From assembly GCF_934636665.1 (NCBI RefSeq), contig NZ_CAKUAT010000006.1, positions 1 to 64,000 of the forward strand: 64,000 nucleotides of DNA, given 5' to 3'. The first letter of the stretch is position 1. Each line of letters opens with the position of its first letter. Made by a program: the position numbers and the translations under genes. The stretch comes from an uncultured Senegalimassilia sp. (lineage in GTDB: Bacteria; Actinomycetota; Coriobacteriia; Coriobacteriales; Eggerthellaceae). Of this stretch, positions 52,976-61,980 are shown piece after piece. A model generated the notes under the pieces. It was not told the DNA's origin and searched no databases. It saw only the letters and a program-made list of their open reading frames with translations.

Positions 52976-54652
52976 ATGATCGACGAGATGCAAGTTAAGA
53001 ACCTGGCGCTGATTAAGCAGGCCTCCCTTGTCCCCGCGCAGGGCCTGACCGTGCTCACGGGCGAGACGGGCGCCGGCAAAACGGCGCTGCTGTCGGCGCT
53101 CAAGCTGCTCATGGGCTCCCGTGCGGATAAGGATTCCGTGCGCGATGGCCAGGACGGTTTGGAGGTCAGCGGACGTTTCTTCGGGCTTTCGCGTGCGTCC
53201 TCGGACGGCGATGAGCCGTGCGAAGGCGATGATGAGCTGGTGGCCGTGCGCCGCGTGGGCGCCGACGGGCGCTCGCGCGTCACGCTTGACGGCCGCATGG
53301 CAAGCGTGCGGGAGTTGGCGGGCGCGGTGTCGCCCTCCATCGATCTGTGCGGCCAGCACGACCAGCAGCAGCTTTTGAGGCCGGCAGCGCACGTGGGGAT
53401 GCTCGACGCATGGGCCGGGCAGGACGTGGCCGAGGCGCTTTGCGCGTATCAGAAGGCGTTTGCCGAGGCGTCGCGGGCGGCGGCGGAGCTTGCCCGGGTC
53501 CGCGACGCCGGAGCCGCCTCGTCGGCGAAGCTCGATGAGGCGCGCTTCGTGCTGCAGCGCATCGACGCCGTCGCCCCGCGCGAAGGCGAATACGAGGAGC
53601 TTTCGGCCAAGCTTGCCCGCGCCGAGCACGCTGAAACGCTTGCGACGTCGGCGTATCGCGCGCATCAGGCGCTCGGGGGCGACGAGGGGGCCATCGATCT
53701 GCTGGGCAGCGCCGCGGCGGCCTTGGACGAGGGGTCCCGCTACGACCCTGAGCTCGGCAAGCTTGCGGAATCCCTACGCGAGGCGGGATACGTGCTGGAG
53801 GACGTTTCGCGCACGGCCCGGGACTACTGCGATGGGGTGGAGTTCGACCCTGAGGAGCTTGAGCGAGGGCAAGAGCGCATGGCGGCTTTGCAAGGGCTCA
53901 TGCGCGCCTACGGGCCGCGCATGGCCGATGTGCTCGCGGCGCGCGACGAGGCTGCTGACCTGGTGTCGTTGGTGGACGACGCCGAGGAGCGCGAACGCGT
54001 CGCGCAGCGAGCGGTCGACGCTGCCGAGCAGGCATTGGCGGCGGCGGCGCGAAGCCTCGACGATGCGCGCGGCGAAGCTGCGCCAAGGTTCTCCCAAGCG
54101 GTGTCGGCGCAGATGCAGCGACTGGAGATGGGCACGGCGCAGCTCGTGTGCGAGCAGCGTGCGCTGCCGCGTGCTTCGTGGACCCGCTCCGGCGCGTCGG
54201 AGGTGGAGTTCATGTTCCAGCCCGGCGTCGGCATGCAGGCCCGCCCGCTTGCCCGCATAGCTTCAGGCGGCGAAGTCAGCCGCGTCATGCTGGCCATAAA
54301 GGTGGTGCTTGGGCAGGCCGATAGCGTTGACACGTTGGTGTTCGACGAGGTGGATGCCGGCGTAGGCGGTTCCGTGGCCGTGGCGTTGGCCGAGGTCCTG
54401 GCCGATTTGGCCCGTAGCCATCAGGTTATCGTGGTGACGCACTTGGCCCAGGTTGCCGTGCATGGCGATGTGCACTATGCGGTCACCAAGATAGCCGGCG
54501 ACGATGGCATGCCCCAGACCTGCCTGCGTCAGCTGTCCGCCGACGAGCGGCCCGCCGAGATCGCCCGTATGCTCTCCGGCGACGCCACGGAGGCATCGCT
54601 TGCCCATGCGTGCGAGATGCTCGGGGCCGTGAAGGGCGCGCAGGGGGAATAA
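52976..54652 (+). CDS. recN: DNA repair protein RecN
   Basis: A 558-residue SMC-like ATPase acting in double-strand-break repair. Walker A is LTGETGAGKTAL (GKT instead of the usual GKS), CGQHDQQQLL is the Q-loop region, the centre (about 150-370) is coiled-coil helix, and the ABC signature is RIASGGEVSRVMLAIKVV with Walker B VFDEVDAGVGG. The ATG at 52976 with AGAAGGAA gives the standard MIDEMQVKNLALI start. An SOS box in the leader fits DNA-damage induction. Terminator at 54733-54760. Confidence 0.93.
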   Translation: MIDEMQVKNLALIKQASLVPAQGLTVLTGETGAGKTALLSALKLLMGSRADKDSVRDGQDGLEVSGRFFGLSRASSDGDEPCEGDDELVAVRRVGADGRSRVTLDGRMASVRELAGAVSPSIDLCGQHDQQQLLRPAAHVGMLDAWAGQDVAEALCAYQKAFAEASRAAAELARVRDAGAASSAKLDEARFVLQRIDAVAPREGEYEELSAKLARAEHAETLATSAYRAHQALGGDEGAIDLLGSAAAALDEGSRYDPELGKLAESLREAGYVLEDVSRTARDYCDGVEFDPEELERGQERMAALQGLMRAYGPRMADVLAARDEAADLVSLVDDAEERERVAQRAVDAAEQALAAAARSLDDARGEAAPRFSQAVSAQMQRLEMGTAQLVCEQRALPRASWTRSGASEVEFMFQPGVGMQARPLARIASGGEVSRVMLAIKVVLGQADSVDTLVFDEVDAGVGGSVAVALAEVLADLARSHQVIVVTHLAQVAVHGDVHYAVTKIAGDDGMPQTCLRQLSADERPAEIARMLSGDATEASLAHACEMLGAVKGAQGE

Positions 54653-54732
54653 GGCGCAGCGCGTCCGTCGCAGGGTTTCGGCGTATCCGGCCGGGGCTTC
54701 CGGGCTGTCAAATGGAAATCGCATAGCATGAG

Positions 54733-54760
54733 GGCCGTCGGCTGAGCCGGCGGCCTTTTT
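54733..54760 (+). terminator. Terminator after recN
   Basis: GGCCGTCGGC (54733-54742) pairs with GCCGGCGGCC (54746-54755, one T-G pair), then TTTTT. Confidence 0.85.
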
Positions 54761-54990
54761 GAGTTTGTGCGAAGGGACCGGGCTTGTGGCGCGTAAGGCG
54801 GACCCGCGCCAGGGTGTCGGCGCGTCTCGGGTCCGTAAAAGCGGAAGGCGCGTTCGTTTTCGGGCGCTGTCCCATGTCGGGCTTTTGGCGTGAAAAGCGT
54901 GTTGGTTTTCGGGCGTAGACGCAGGCCGGCGTCCATTTTTATGGGTGCAACGTATGGGCGGAAGGCTTGCGCGGTCGAATTAAAGTCCGC

Positions 54991-55021
54991 AAAAAGAGGC
55001 ACCGGCCTGCGACGGCGCCTC
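54991..55021 (-). terminator. Second minus-strand terminator downstream of tRNA-Val
   Basis: On the minus strand GAGGCGCCG pairs with CGGTGCCTC (one G-T), then TTTTT. It backs up the terminator at 55062-55100. Confidence 0.6.
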
Positions 55022-55061
55022 TAATTCAGACACGCTTTCGTCTTATAAGTTCCTGGTTGCC

Positions 55062-55100
55062 CTGAAAAAAAAGAAAAGGTCAGACGAAAAATGTCTGACC
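55062..55100 (-). terminator. Terminator of tRNA-Val
   Basis: On the minus strand GGTCAGAC pairs with GTCTGACC (55100-55093 with 55085-55078), followed by TTTTCTTTTTTTT. It is 12 bp after the tRNA end. Confidence 0.85.
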
Positions 55101-55111
55101 TGCGGTTTTAA

Positions 55112-55186
55112 TGGTGGCCGGTACAGGATTTGAACCTGTGACCTTGTGCTTGTAAGGCACCTGCGCTCCCGCTGCGCCAACCGGCC
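55112..55186 (-). tRNA. tRNA-Val (anticodon UAC)
   Basis: A 75-nt cloverleaf including encoded CCA. The acceptor GGCCGGT pairs with ACCGGCC, the D-stem GCGC with GCGC, and the T-stem ACAGG with CCTGT around TTCAAAT. The anticodon loop CTTACAA gives UAC (valine, reads GUA and related codons). The outermost anticodon-stem pair is a G-A mismatch. No other tRNA is adjacent. Confidence 0.95.
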
Positions 55187-55647
55187 GGTTAAGTCCTCTT
55201 AATTGGTGACGCTTATTGTCGCATAAGAAACCCGCTTTCGCAAATACTGCACAACCCGTCGATGCCGCTGGGCTTGCTCGAGCTTGTCTGAGCTTGCCTT
55301 TCGGGCCGGCGGTTTTGCATCGGGGTATTGCGCTGGGCTATGCGGCCTGCGTTGCTTCGCGGGTTCGCGAATGCACGAGGGGCTGTTTGCCGCAACGCTT
55401 TTCGTGGTGCGGTAGTCGCGAACGTCGAGGTCGAGGGGGCTATCTGCAACAAGGCTTTTCATGCTATGGACCCGGCTGCTACCGGGGCCGCCTGCTTCTG
55501 TAAGCGTTTGGGGGCGGTCGAGCGGATTCCGCATGGCTTCGGATTGGACGGCCCCGCAAGGTTCTGACGACAAGAAGCGGCGTTGCCGGCAAGGGTTTCG
55601 CAAGATGGCGTTTTCATACTGGATGCTGCGAAGCGAAGGAGGTGCGC
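55187..55647. other. Gap upstream of the Tad pilus operon
   Basis: About 460 bp with no convincing gene: short frames such as 55216-55503 lack a ribosome binding site and recognisable product. It must hold the tRNA-Val promoter (minus strand) and the Tad operon promoter (plus strand), but neither could be fixed with confidence. Confidence 0.45.
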
Positions 55648-56301
55648 GTGAGACGGAACAAGACCGCTGCGGCGGGTGCGATATGCGGCGTGCTGTGCGC
55701 GTTGTGCGTGCTCGGATATACCCAGTCGGTGCGCGGCGAGGCGGAGCGCGCCCGGGCCGACGCCTTGGCCCGCTACGGCGGCGACCAGGTGGAGGTATGC
55801 GTGGCGAAACGAGACATAGCCGCAGGTGAAACGGTTGATTCCGGAGCTGTGGAGGTGCGCTTGTGGGTAGCCGACCTGCTGCCGCCCGAAGCGGTGAGGC
55901 AAACATCGGAGGTTGTGGGGTCGAAGGCGTCTTCCACGGTGCTTTCCGGAGAGGTCCTCTCCGGAAGAAGGTTCGGCGCGGCATCGGCGGCCATAGACGT
56001 GCCCGATGGCAAGGTTGCGATCAGCGTGCCGGCCAAGGACGTTCAGGCGGTGGGCGGCGCGGTGTCGGCGGGTTCGTCGGTGGACGTGTACGCCACGGGA
56101 AGCGCTGCCACGCAAGCGTTGGCGCGGGGCGTGAACGTGCTTGCCACCAGCGCCGGAACGGACGATCGGCAGGCATCGGGGTCGGCATCGAAGGTGACGT
56201 GGGTGACGCTTGCCGTCGACCCGAACCAGGTGGAGGAGCTTGTGTCGGCGGCTCAGAAAACCGAGCTGTATCTGACCTTGCCCGGCGCGGATGCGAGGTG
56301 A
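55648..56301 (+). CDS. cpaB: Flp pilus assembly protein CpaB/RcpC
   Basis: A 217-residue protein with one N-terminal transmembrane helix (about 10-28) and a SAF domain: VCVAKRDIAAGETVDSGAVEVR followed by SGEVLSGRRFG. The rest resembles the RcpC/CpaB beta domain (GSSVDVYATG; TWVTLAVDPNQVEELV). In Tad systems CpaB sits in the envelope and helps stabilise the pilus. GTG 55648 chosen because AAGGAGG lies five bases upstream; GTG 55642 overlaps that site. First gene of the operon. Confidence 0.86.
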   Translation: MRRNKTAAAGAICGVLCALCVLGYTQSVRGEAERARADALARYGGDQVEVCVAKRDIAAGETVDSGAVEVRLWVADLLPPEAVRQTSEVVGSKASSTVLSGEVLSGRRFGAASAAIDVPDGKVAISVPAKDVQAVGGAVSAGSSVDVYATGSAATQALARGVNVLATSAGTDDRQASGSASKVTWVTLAVDPNQVEELVSAAQKTELYLTLPGADAR

Positions 56302-56333
56302 GGGCGGTTTTAAGGCAAACGGAAGGAGAAGGG

Positions 56334-57857
56334 ATGTCCATGCCGTTGGTGGCGCTGTGCGCCGATGAGGAATGCTTCCGGCATCCGGAGCTGCTGGGCC
56401 TTGAGGGGGAGAACCTGCTTGCGCAGCAGTGGCTCATGCCGTTCACGTCCGCCGAGGCGGCGCGTATGGCGTTGCGCGATGCGGCAAGCGTGCAGGAGGT
56501 GTGGGTGGTCTCCTGCGCGGATGTGGCCCCCATCAACCTTGCGGCGGCGTTGAAGCGCGATCGCGCCGATAGGCGCGTGTGCATGTTGACGGCGCAGGAA
56601 TCGGGGTCGCTGCGGTCCAGGACGACCGCGGCGGGCGTGGATGCGTCGTTGACCAGGCAGGCTTTCGTCGAGCGTTATGCGCAATGCAAACAGGCCGCTA
56701 TGCGGGCGATCGAGCTGCAGACGGGAATCGGTCCTGAGGCCGGTTGCGCGTCTGCGGGGGAGACGGCCGTGTCGCAGCAAGCGGCGTTCGGCAACGCGCC
56801 TTCGGCCGCTTCGCCGTATGGAACGGCCGCGATGCCTGCGGCCGGCTTTCCGGGGGCGCTTGAACGGGCGTCCGCGCCGGCGATGGCGTCGTCTGCGGGA
56901 GTGCAGCCGGGCGGATCATATGCGCCGGCGAACGCTCAGGCGGGCCTTGCCGCCCCATCGGCGACGAAGGCCTTTGCCGCGACCGCTTCCCCTTATGGGG
57001 CCGCATCGGGGTCGGGGGCTTCTGGAAGCTCCTCGGCTTCGGCGGCGAACGCGCAGCATCCCACGGCGAAGGGCTTTTTGCTGCCGGTGGTGAGCGGCAG
57101 CGGGGGCGCGGGCAAAAGCGCGGTCGCCCTGTTGGCGGCGCATGCTGCCCAGGGGCTGGGGCTGCGAACGCTGCTGCTTGACTTCGACCTGCAGTTCGGC
57201 GATATGGCGCAGCTCATGGGCGTGAAAAAGCCCCTGCGCATCGACGAGGTGCTTGCCCGGCCCGAACGCTTGGCCCAGCTTGCCTGCGAGGGGAAGGTGC
57301 CGGCGCTGCTGGCCGCTCCGGAGCATGTGGATGCCGCCGAGGCGGTGGTCGCGCAGGCCCCGGCGCTTCTGGATGCCGTGCGAGAGCGCTTCGACGTGAT
57401 CGTGGCGAATACGGGCGGTGCGTGGGCCGAGCAGCATGCGGTGCTGCTGGAGCGCAGTTCGAAGGCGCTGTTCCTTGTCGACCAGCGAGCCACGTCGGTG
57501 CACGCGGCGCAGCGCGCGCTCGACCTGTGCGCCCGATGCGGCATAGCCGTCAACCCGTTCCTGTTCACGTTGAACGGCTGCGGCAAGGGGGCGCCGCTGT
57601 CGTCTATGGACGTGTCGTGCGCGTTGAAGGGGACTCATGTGCATGAGCTGCCCGATGGCGGCGCCGATGTGGAGGAGCTTCTGGCGGCGGGGCTGGTGGG
57701 CGACCTGATCGATTCGCGTAACGACCTGTTTCAGGGCATCGAGGAGCTTATGGCTGAGATGTTGCCCGGTGTATCGGCTGCGGCGGGGTCTTCGCGCGAG
57801 GGATCGGGTATGCCCTTCCTGCGCGGAAAGCGTTCGCGCAAGCGCAAGAAGGCCTGA
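56334..57857 (+). CDS. tadZ: Pilus localisation ATPase-like protein TadZ/CpaE
   Basis: A 507-residue protein. The N-terminal 120 residues form an atypical receiver-like domain (VWVVSCADVAPINLAAAL). An Ala/Ser/Gly/Pro-rich linker covers about 140-250. The C-terminal MinD/ParA-type domain has PVVSGSGGAGKSAVALLAAHAA (deviant Walker A without the leading Lys) and LLLDFDLQFGDMAQLMG. It ends in a basic tail, RGKRSRKRKKA. TadZ marks the pole or site of pilus assembly. ATG 56334 with AAGGAG upstream; the frame is open to 55863 without a site. Confidence 0.85.
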   Translation: MSMPLVALCADEECFRHPELLGLEGENLLAQQWLMPFTSAEAARMALRDAASVQEVWVVSCADVAPINLAAALKRDRADRRVCMLTAQESGSLRSRTTAAGVDASLTRQAFVERYAQCKQAAMRAIELQTGIGPEAGCASAGETAVSQQAAFGNAPSAASPYGTAAMPAAGFPGALERASAPAMASSAGVQPGGSYAPANAQAGLAAPSATKAFAATASPYGAASGSGASGSSSASAANAQHPTAKGFLLPVVSGSGGAGKSAVALLAAHAAQGLGLRTLLLDFDLQFGDMAQLMGVKKPLRIDEVLARPERLAQLACEGKVPALLAAPEHVDAAEAVVAQAPALLDAVRERFDVIVANTGGAWAEQHAVLLERSSKALFLVDQRATSVHAAQRALDLCARCGIAVNPFLFTLNGCGKGAPLSSMDVSCALKGTHVHELPDGGADVEELLAAGLVGDLIDSRNDLFQGIEELMAEMLPGVSAAAGSSREGSGMPFLRGKRSRKRKKA

Positions 57858-57859
57858 TC

Positions 57860-59188
57860 ATGACGCTGGCCGAGCGTGCGCAGGCGTTAGGCGCGGGTAG
57901 CGGCGAAGGTCATGCGCCCACGGCGACGCTTGCGCGCCTGAAGGAGGATGTGCGCCTGTTCGTGTCGGTGGACGATATAGCGGCGTTGATGGCCTTCGAG
58001 CCGGCGCGGGCGCGAAGCGAGCTTTTAGGGGCGTGCCGTCAGGCGTTCGCGCTGCCCGTGTGGCAGGGGGCAGATGCCTTGCGCCGATCGAGGCTGTCCG
58101 AGCAGCTGATCGACGAGGTGTTCGGCTTCGGCCCGTTGCAGCCGTTGCTGGCCGATCCGACCATCACCGAGATCATGGTGAACGGTCCCGGCGACGTGTT
58201 CTTCGAACGGCAGGGATGCCTTGTGCGCAGCGATCGGTCGTTTTCGAGCCAAGCGCAGCTTCGGGCTCTTATCGATCGCGTGCTCGGGCCGCTCGGCAGG
58301 CGCGTGGACGAGTCGTCGCCTATGGTGAACGCCCGCATGCCCGAAGGCCATCGCGTGCACGTGGTCATCCCGCCGCTCGCGCCTGACGGGCCCATCGTCA
58401 CCATCCGCAAGTTCACGCAGCGCGTGATAACGCTTGCGGAGATGGAGCGTTTCGGCTCGATCGACGGGCATTTGCGGCGCTTCCTGGAATGGGCGGTGCT
58501 CGCGCGCAAGAACGTGGTGGTGGCAGGTGGCACGGGCAGCGGCAAGACAACGTTACTCAATGCGTTGTCATGCTGCATTCCCGCAGGCGAGCGCATCGTG
58601 ACCATCGAGGATACGGCCGAGCTGCGCTTTCTCGAGCATCCGCACGTGGTGCGCTTGGAGGCGCGCCCGCGCAACGCCGAGGGGGCGGGCGAGGTGACCA
58701 TTCGCGATCTGGTGATCAACGCGTTGCGCATGCGTCCCGACCGCATCGTGGTGGGCGAGTGCCGCGGCGCGGAGGCGGTGGACATGCTCACCGCCATGAA
58801 CACCGGTCACGACGGGTCGCTCACCACGCTGCATGCCAACTCCCCGCGCGACGTGCTTTCCCGCGTGGTGACCATGGTCCGCTACGGCGTCGATCTGCCG
58901 GTGGATGTCATCGAGGCGAACGCGGCGAGCGCGTTCGATGTGGTGGTGCAGACATCGCGAGCGCTCAGCGGCAGGCGGTGCGTGACCCACGTGTCGGAGC
59001 TCGTGTACGACCAAAGGGCTCGGGCCTGCAGCGTGAGGACGTTGTTCGAGCGGCGTTCTCCCGAAGAGGCGGGGTCGTGGCAGGCGCTTCCCGATTGGGT
59101 GGACGACCTGCCTGAAACCATCGGGCTTGATGGGGAGGAGGTTTTGGAATGGAAACATCTGGCGTGCTCGGGGCAGGGGCGGTCATAG
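57860..59188 (+). CDS. tadA: Secretion ATPase TadA/CpaF
   Basis: A 442-residue type II/IV secretion ATPase that powers Flp pilus extension and retraction. Family motifs: FGFGPLQPLLADPTITEIMVNG (N-terminal signature), VVAGGTGSGKTTLLNAL (Walker A), TIEDTAELRF (Asp box), RIVVGECRGAEAVDMLTAMNTGHDG (Walker B, abridged) and LTTLHANSPRD (His box). It starts 2 bp after tadZ and overlaps tadB by 40 bp. Length normal. Confidence 0.94.
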   Translation: MTLAERAQALGAGSGEGHAPTATLARLKEDVRLFVSVDDIAALMAFEPARARSELLGACRQAFALPVWQGADALRRSRLSEQLIDEVFGFGPLQPLLADPTITEIMVNGPGDVFFERQGCLVRSDRSFSSQAQLRALIDRVLGPLGRRVDESSPMVNARMPEGHRVHVVIPPLAPDGPIVTIRKFTQRVITLAEMERFGSIDGHLRRFLEWAVLARKNVVVAGGTGSGKTTLLNALSCCIPAGERIVTIEDTAELRFLEHPHVVRLEARPRNAEGAGEVTIRDLVINALRMRPDRIVVGECRGAEAVDMLTAMNTGHDGSLTTLHANSPRDVLSRVVTMVRYGVDLPVDVIEANAASAFDVVVQTSRALSGRRCVTHVSELVYDQRARACSVRTLFERRSPEEAGSWQALPDWVDDLPETIGLDGEEVLEWKHLACSGQGRS

Positions 59189-60096
59189 CGGCGTTTGCTG
59201 GCGGTGCGCTTTGCGCGCAGGCAGCGTTGCGGCGCACTCGGCGTCGGAGGGTTGGCGAAGGCGGCGTCGGGCAGCACCTTGCGCGCAACGGCGTGCGCTG
59301 CGCCGACGGGGTTGCGCGGCGCCTGCTTTCCGTGCCCAGGGTCGCTGCCCTTGCAGCCGACGCTCAGGTGGCGCTGCAGGGTCGCGGGGTGGCTTGCACG
59401 CCGCAAAGCCTGTGCTCGCTTGCCGTTGCGGCGGCATCGGCGCTGGCGGTTTGCGTGGGGCTGGTTTCCGCCTCGCCGTTCGCCGGTGCGGCAGTGGCGG
59501 TTCTGGCCTGCGCCGTGGCGGTGTCGCGCGTCCACGGCTGGCGCGATCGTCAAGAGGAGGCGTTGCGCGAGGCGGTGCCCGATGCGCTTCATGCCATGGG
59601 GTCGTGCTTTCAGGCGGGCTTCTCGTTGCTGCAGACGTTCCAGCAGCTTGCGGGCGAGATAAAGGGACCGCTCGGGAAGAGGTTCGCGGCCTGCGCCCAC
59701 CTGCTCGAGACGGGCCATGGCTCGAGCGAGGCTTTGGGGGCGCTGCGCGCGGGCGGGAAAAGGTCGGAGCTTGCGTTCGTGGCGGTGGCGCTCGACGTGC
59801 AGCACCAAGCGGGCGGCAGCATGCGCCCGGTGCTCGAGGCGGCGCGCGAGACGGTTGAAGGGGAGCTGGCGCTGCGTCGCGCGTTGCGGGTGCAGACGGC
59901 TCAGGCACGGTTGTCGGCGCGCGTGGTCACGGTGATGCCGTTCGCGTTGGTCGCGGTGTTCTCGCTGGTGAGCAAAGGGTTTTTGGACCCGTTCCTGGAA
60001 AGCCCGCTGGGGTTTGGCCTGTTGGGCTTGGCGTGCGCGATGGAGGTTGCGGGCGTGCTCGCGGTGCGCCGCATGTTGAACGTGGAGGTGTCGTGA
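59149..60096 (+). CDS. tadB: Flp pilus inner-membrane protein TadB
   Basis: A 315-residue T2SS-F platform protein with hydrophobic helices near the N-terminus (about 4-22), in the centre (about 85-125) and at the end (about 258-310). The T2SS-F core is EAVPDALHAMGSCFQAGFSLLQTFQQLA and EALGALRAGGKRSELAFVAVALDVQHQAGGSM (abridged). The ATG at 59149 has GAGGAGG upstream and lies inside the end of tadA. Its TGA overlaps the tadC ATG by one base. Confidence 0.9.
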   Translation: METSGVLGAGAVIAAFAGGALCAQAALRRTRRRRVGEGGVGQHLARNGVRCADGVARRLLSVPRVAALAADAQVALQGRGVACTPQSLCSLAVAAASALAVCVGLVSASPFAGAAVAVLACAVAVSRVHGWRDRQEEALREAVPDALHAMGSCFQAGFSLLQTFQQLAGEIKGPLGKRFAACAHLLETGHGSSEALGALRAGGKRSELAFVAVALDVQHQAGGSMRPVLEAARETVEGELALRRALRVQTAQARLSARVVTVMPFALVAVFSLVSKGFLDPFLESPLGFGLLGLACAMEVAGVLAVRRMLNVEVS

Positions 60097-61019
60097 TGGC
60101 GTATGCGGCGGTGCTTCCCGCGATCGCGGCCGCCTTTGGCGCGGCATCGGGGGCGTGCTTGGGCTGGGCGGGAGCGAGATCGGTTCGCCGGGCTCGGGCG
60201 GCAAGAGCCCGCGCTCCCGATGGCGGGCGGGCGCAAGGCGATGCGCAGGCGAGCGCATGTCTTTCGTATCTGAAAGGATTGACCAGGCGTTTGGCGTTGC
60301 GGGCCACCCGACCGGTGCTGCCGGCAGGCGCATTGCGCCGTGCGCGTGCGCGCTTCGAGGAGCAGGTGGGCAAGGCCGGGCTTTCCGGCGCGGTATCGGC
60401 CCAGGCGTGTTGCGAGGGCGCGGTGCGCCTTGCTGCGGCGGGCGCTGCGGCGGGAGCGTTGCTGGGCTGCGCGGCGTCGAACGAGCTTGCGGTGCTCGGT
60501 TGCGTGGCGGGCGGCATAGCGGGCGCGACCGCGCCCGGGCGCGCCGTTCGCAGCGCCCGGCGCCTGCGCGCCCAGGCGCTTGAGCGCAGCATGTCGGAGA
60601 TGCTGGAGGTGGTGGCGCTCGGCGTGCGAAGCGGGCTTTCGTTCGATCGCAGCCTGCAGCTGTACACGGGGCATTTCGATGACGGGCTGGCGCGCGAGTG
60701 CGCCGCGGCGCAGAGGTCGTGGCAGGCGGGGCTTGCAACCCGCCAAGACGCCTTGCGTGCCTTGGCGCAAGGATACGACAACCCGCTGTTCTCGCGGACG
60801 GTGTCGGCCATCATCCGTTCGCTGCGGTTCGGCACCTCGCTCGGCGAGGTGCTGGAACAGTCGGCGGAGCAAGCGCGTGCGGCGCGAAAAGCGCAGGTGG
60901 AAGAGCGGGTGGCGAAAGCTCCCGTGAAGATGATGATCCCCACCGGGACGCTGATCTTGCCCGCCATGCTGCTTTTGGTGCTCGGGCCCGTGTTGTTGGA
61001 GCTTATGGAAGGGATGTAG
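60096..61019 (+). CDS. tadC: Flp pilus inner-membrane protein TadC
   Basis: A 307-residue second platform protein, paralogous to TadB. The T2SS-F motif is RSMSEMLEVVALGVRSGLSFDRSLQLY, then TVSAIIRSLRFGTSLGEVLEQSAEQAR. Helices lie at the N-terminus, around 108-150 and at the end (MMIPTGTLILPAMLLLVLGP). Start ATG 60096 follows the tadB stop directly (GTGATG). The N-terminal cytoplasmic part is Arg/Ala-rich. Confidence 0.9.
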   Translation: MAYAAVLPAIAAAFGAASGACLGWAGARSVRRARAARARAPDGGRAQGDAQASACLSYLKGLTRRLALRATRPVLPAGALRRARARFEEQVGKAGLSGAVSAQACCEGAVRLAAAGAAAGALLGCAASNELAVLGCVAGGIAGATAPGRAVRSARRLRAQALERSMSEMLEVVALGVRSGLSFDRSLQLYTGHFDDGLARECAAAQRSWQAGLATRQDALRALAQGYDNPLFSRTVSAIIRSLRFGTSLGEVLEQSAEQARAARKAQVEERVAKAPVKMMIPTGTLILPAMLLLVLGPVLLELMEGM

Positions 61020-61021
61020 GC

Positions 61022-61237
61022 ATGATTCGAGCGGTTATGGATGCGTATCGGCGGGCGTTGGCGAAGGCTGCGTGCAAGGTCGCCCGCCTTCGGCACGGCG
61101 AGGACGGGCAGGGAACGACCGAATACGCGATCTTGGTCGGCGTGCTGGTGGTGATAGCCATCATCGCCATAACGGTTTTTCGGCCGAAACTGCAGGAGCT
61201 GTGGGATGCGATCGCTGACGGCATCAACAGCCTGTAG
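61022..61237 (+). CDS. flp: Flp-type pilin
   Basis: A 71-residue prepilin. A basic leader of about 30 residues ends in EDGQG; the mature part begins TTEYAILVGVLVVIAIIAITVF, one hydrophobic helix with the conserved Glu-Tyr pair of Flp pilins. Cleavage by a TadV/PilD-type peptidase after the Gly is expected; that peptidase gene is not in the window. The leader is longer than in many Flp proteins. It starts 2 bp after tadC and overlaps the next gene by 32 bp. Confidence 0.88.
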   Translation: MIRAVMDAYRRALAKAACKVARLRHGEDGQGTTEYAILVGVLVVIAIIAITVFRPKLQELWDAIADGINSL

Positions 61238-61442
61238 GCGGATTGCGGCGCGCGATTGCGCAGGTCAGGCGACGGTCGAGTTCGCGCTGGTCACCGTGGC
61301 GTTTCTGTCGGTCGTGCTTGGGATGGGCGCGCTTTGGCGCAGCGTTTCGGCGGGTGTGTTCGTAGAGCATGCGCTGTCGTGCGCCTCCCATTGCGTGACG
61401 GGCTCGCTGCTCGGGGCGTTGGCGGACGTGGCGTTGTATTAG
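61206..61442 (+). CDS. Small TadE-like pseudopilin
   Basis: A 78-residue protein. After a 20-residue leader, AGQATVEFALVTVAFLSVVLG is a prepilin-type cleavage site and helix with the conserved Glu. The remainder is short and hydrophobic. The ATG at 61206 lies within flp and has AGGAG upstream. It probably forms a minor pilin with the following two gene products. It is smaller than usual TadE (about 130-180), so it may be a minor-pilin paralogue. Confidence 0.72.
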   Translation: MRSLTASTACRRIAARDCAGQATVEFALVTVAFLSVVLGMGALWRSVSAGVFVEHALSCASHCVTGSLLGALADVALY

Positions 61443-61470
61443 CTTTCGGATTCCGCAAGGAGGTGAGGGA

Positions 61471-61980
61471 TTGGGCGTTTTGCGCGCAGGCGAGCGCGGG
61501 CAGGCGACCGTGGAGGCGGCGTTCCTCATCCCGGTCCTGTTCACGGTGCTTCTGCTGTCCGTGCAGCCCGGCATGGTCCTGTACGACCGGATGGTCATGC
61601 AGGCGGCGGCAAGCGATGCGTGCAGGCTTGCCGCCGTCAAGACCGATGCCGTAGGCGATTCGTCGCAGGCAGTGGAGGCGTTCGTCCGCCACAGGCTGGG
61701 CGCCATCCCGCCCGTCCCCTGCTTTCACGTGCACGACGGAGGTTGCAGCTGGGAGGTGTCCGTGCAAGGGGACGAGCGCTCGGAGAAGGTGAGCGTGGAG
61801 ATTGCCGGCAAGGTCAAGCCGCTGCCGTTTTTGGACGCGGGCGCCGTGCTGCTTGGCATGACGGACGGCGATGGGCTGTTGACGGTGAAGGCCCGTTGTG
61901 AGCGGGCGACGCAGCCTGAATGGGTTGCTGGCAGCCCGCAGGGACTTGACCCTGAGGCTTGGATAGGAGCTTGGCTATGA
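61471..61980 (+). CDS. TadE-like pseudopilin
   Basis: A 169-residue protein. RGQATVEAAFLIPVLFTVLLL shows the prepilin site, Glu at the expected place and the helix; a soluble C-terminal domain follows, with Cys residues in VPCFHVHDGGCSWEV that may pair outside the cell. TTG start at 61471 with AAGGAGGTG upstream. The stop overlaps the next ATG (ATGA). Fits TadE/TadF minor pilins in size. Confidence 0.8.
   Translation: MGVLRAGERGQATVEAAFLIPVLFTVLLLSVQPGMVLYDRMVMQAAASDACRLAAVKTDAVGDSSQAVEAFVRHRLGAIPPVPCFHVHDGGCSWEVSVQGDERSEKVSVEIAGKVKPLPFLDAGAVLLGMTDGDGLLTVKARCERATQPEWVAGSPQGLDPEAWIGAWL

Larger units (their letters stand above)
54653..55111. other. Gap between recN and tRNA-Val
   Basis: Holds the recN terminator, two minus-strand terminators that end tRNA-Val transcription, and a short direct repeat: AAAAGCG...GTTTTCGGGCG at 54837-54866 and again at 54893-54915. 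No gene. Confidence 0.5.

Noticed and set aside
50939..53665. A 908-codon minus-strand open frame spanning the repeat protein and recN
   Set aside because: Arg/His/Ala-rich composition typical of a shadow frame; it runs across two well-supported genes, their promoter and the SOS box.
55216..55503. Small gene between tRNA-Val and cpaB
   Set aside because: No ribosome binding site, Cys/Arg/Gly-rich product and no family resemblance.
58882..60738. A 618-codon minus-strand open frame in the Tad locus
   Set aside because: Pro/Arg-rich shadow of tadA, tadB and tadC.
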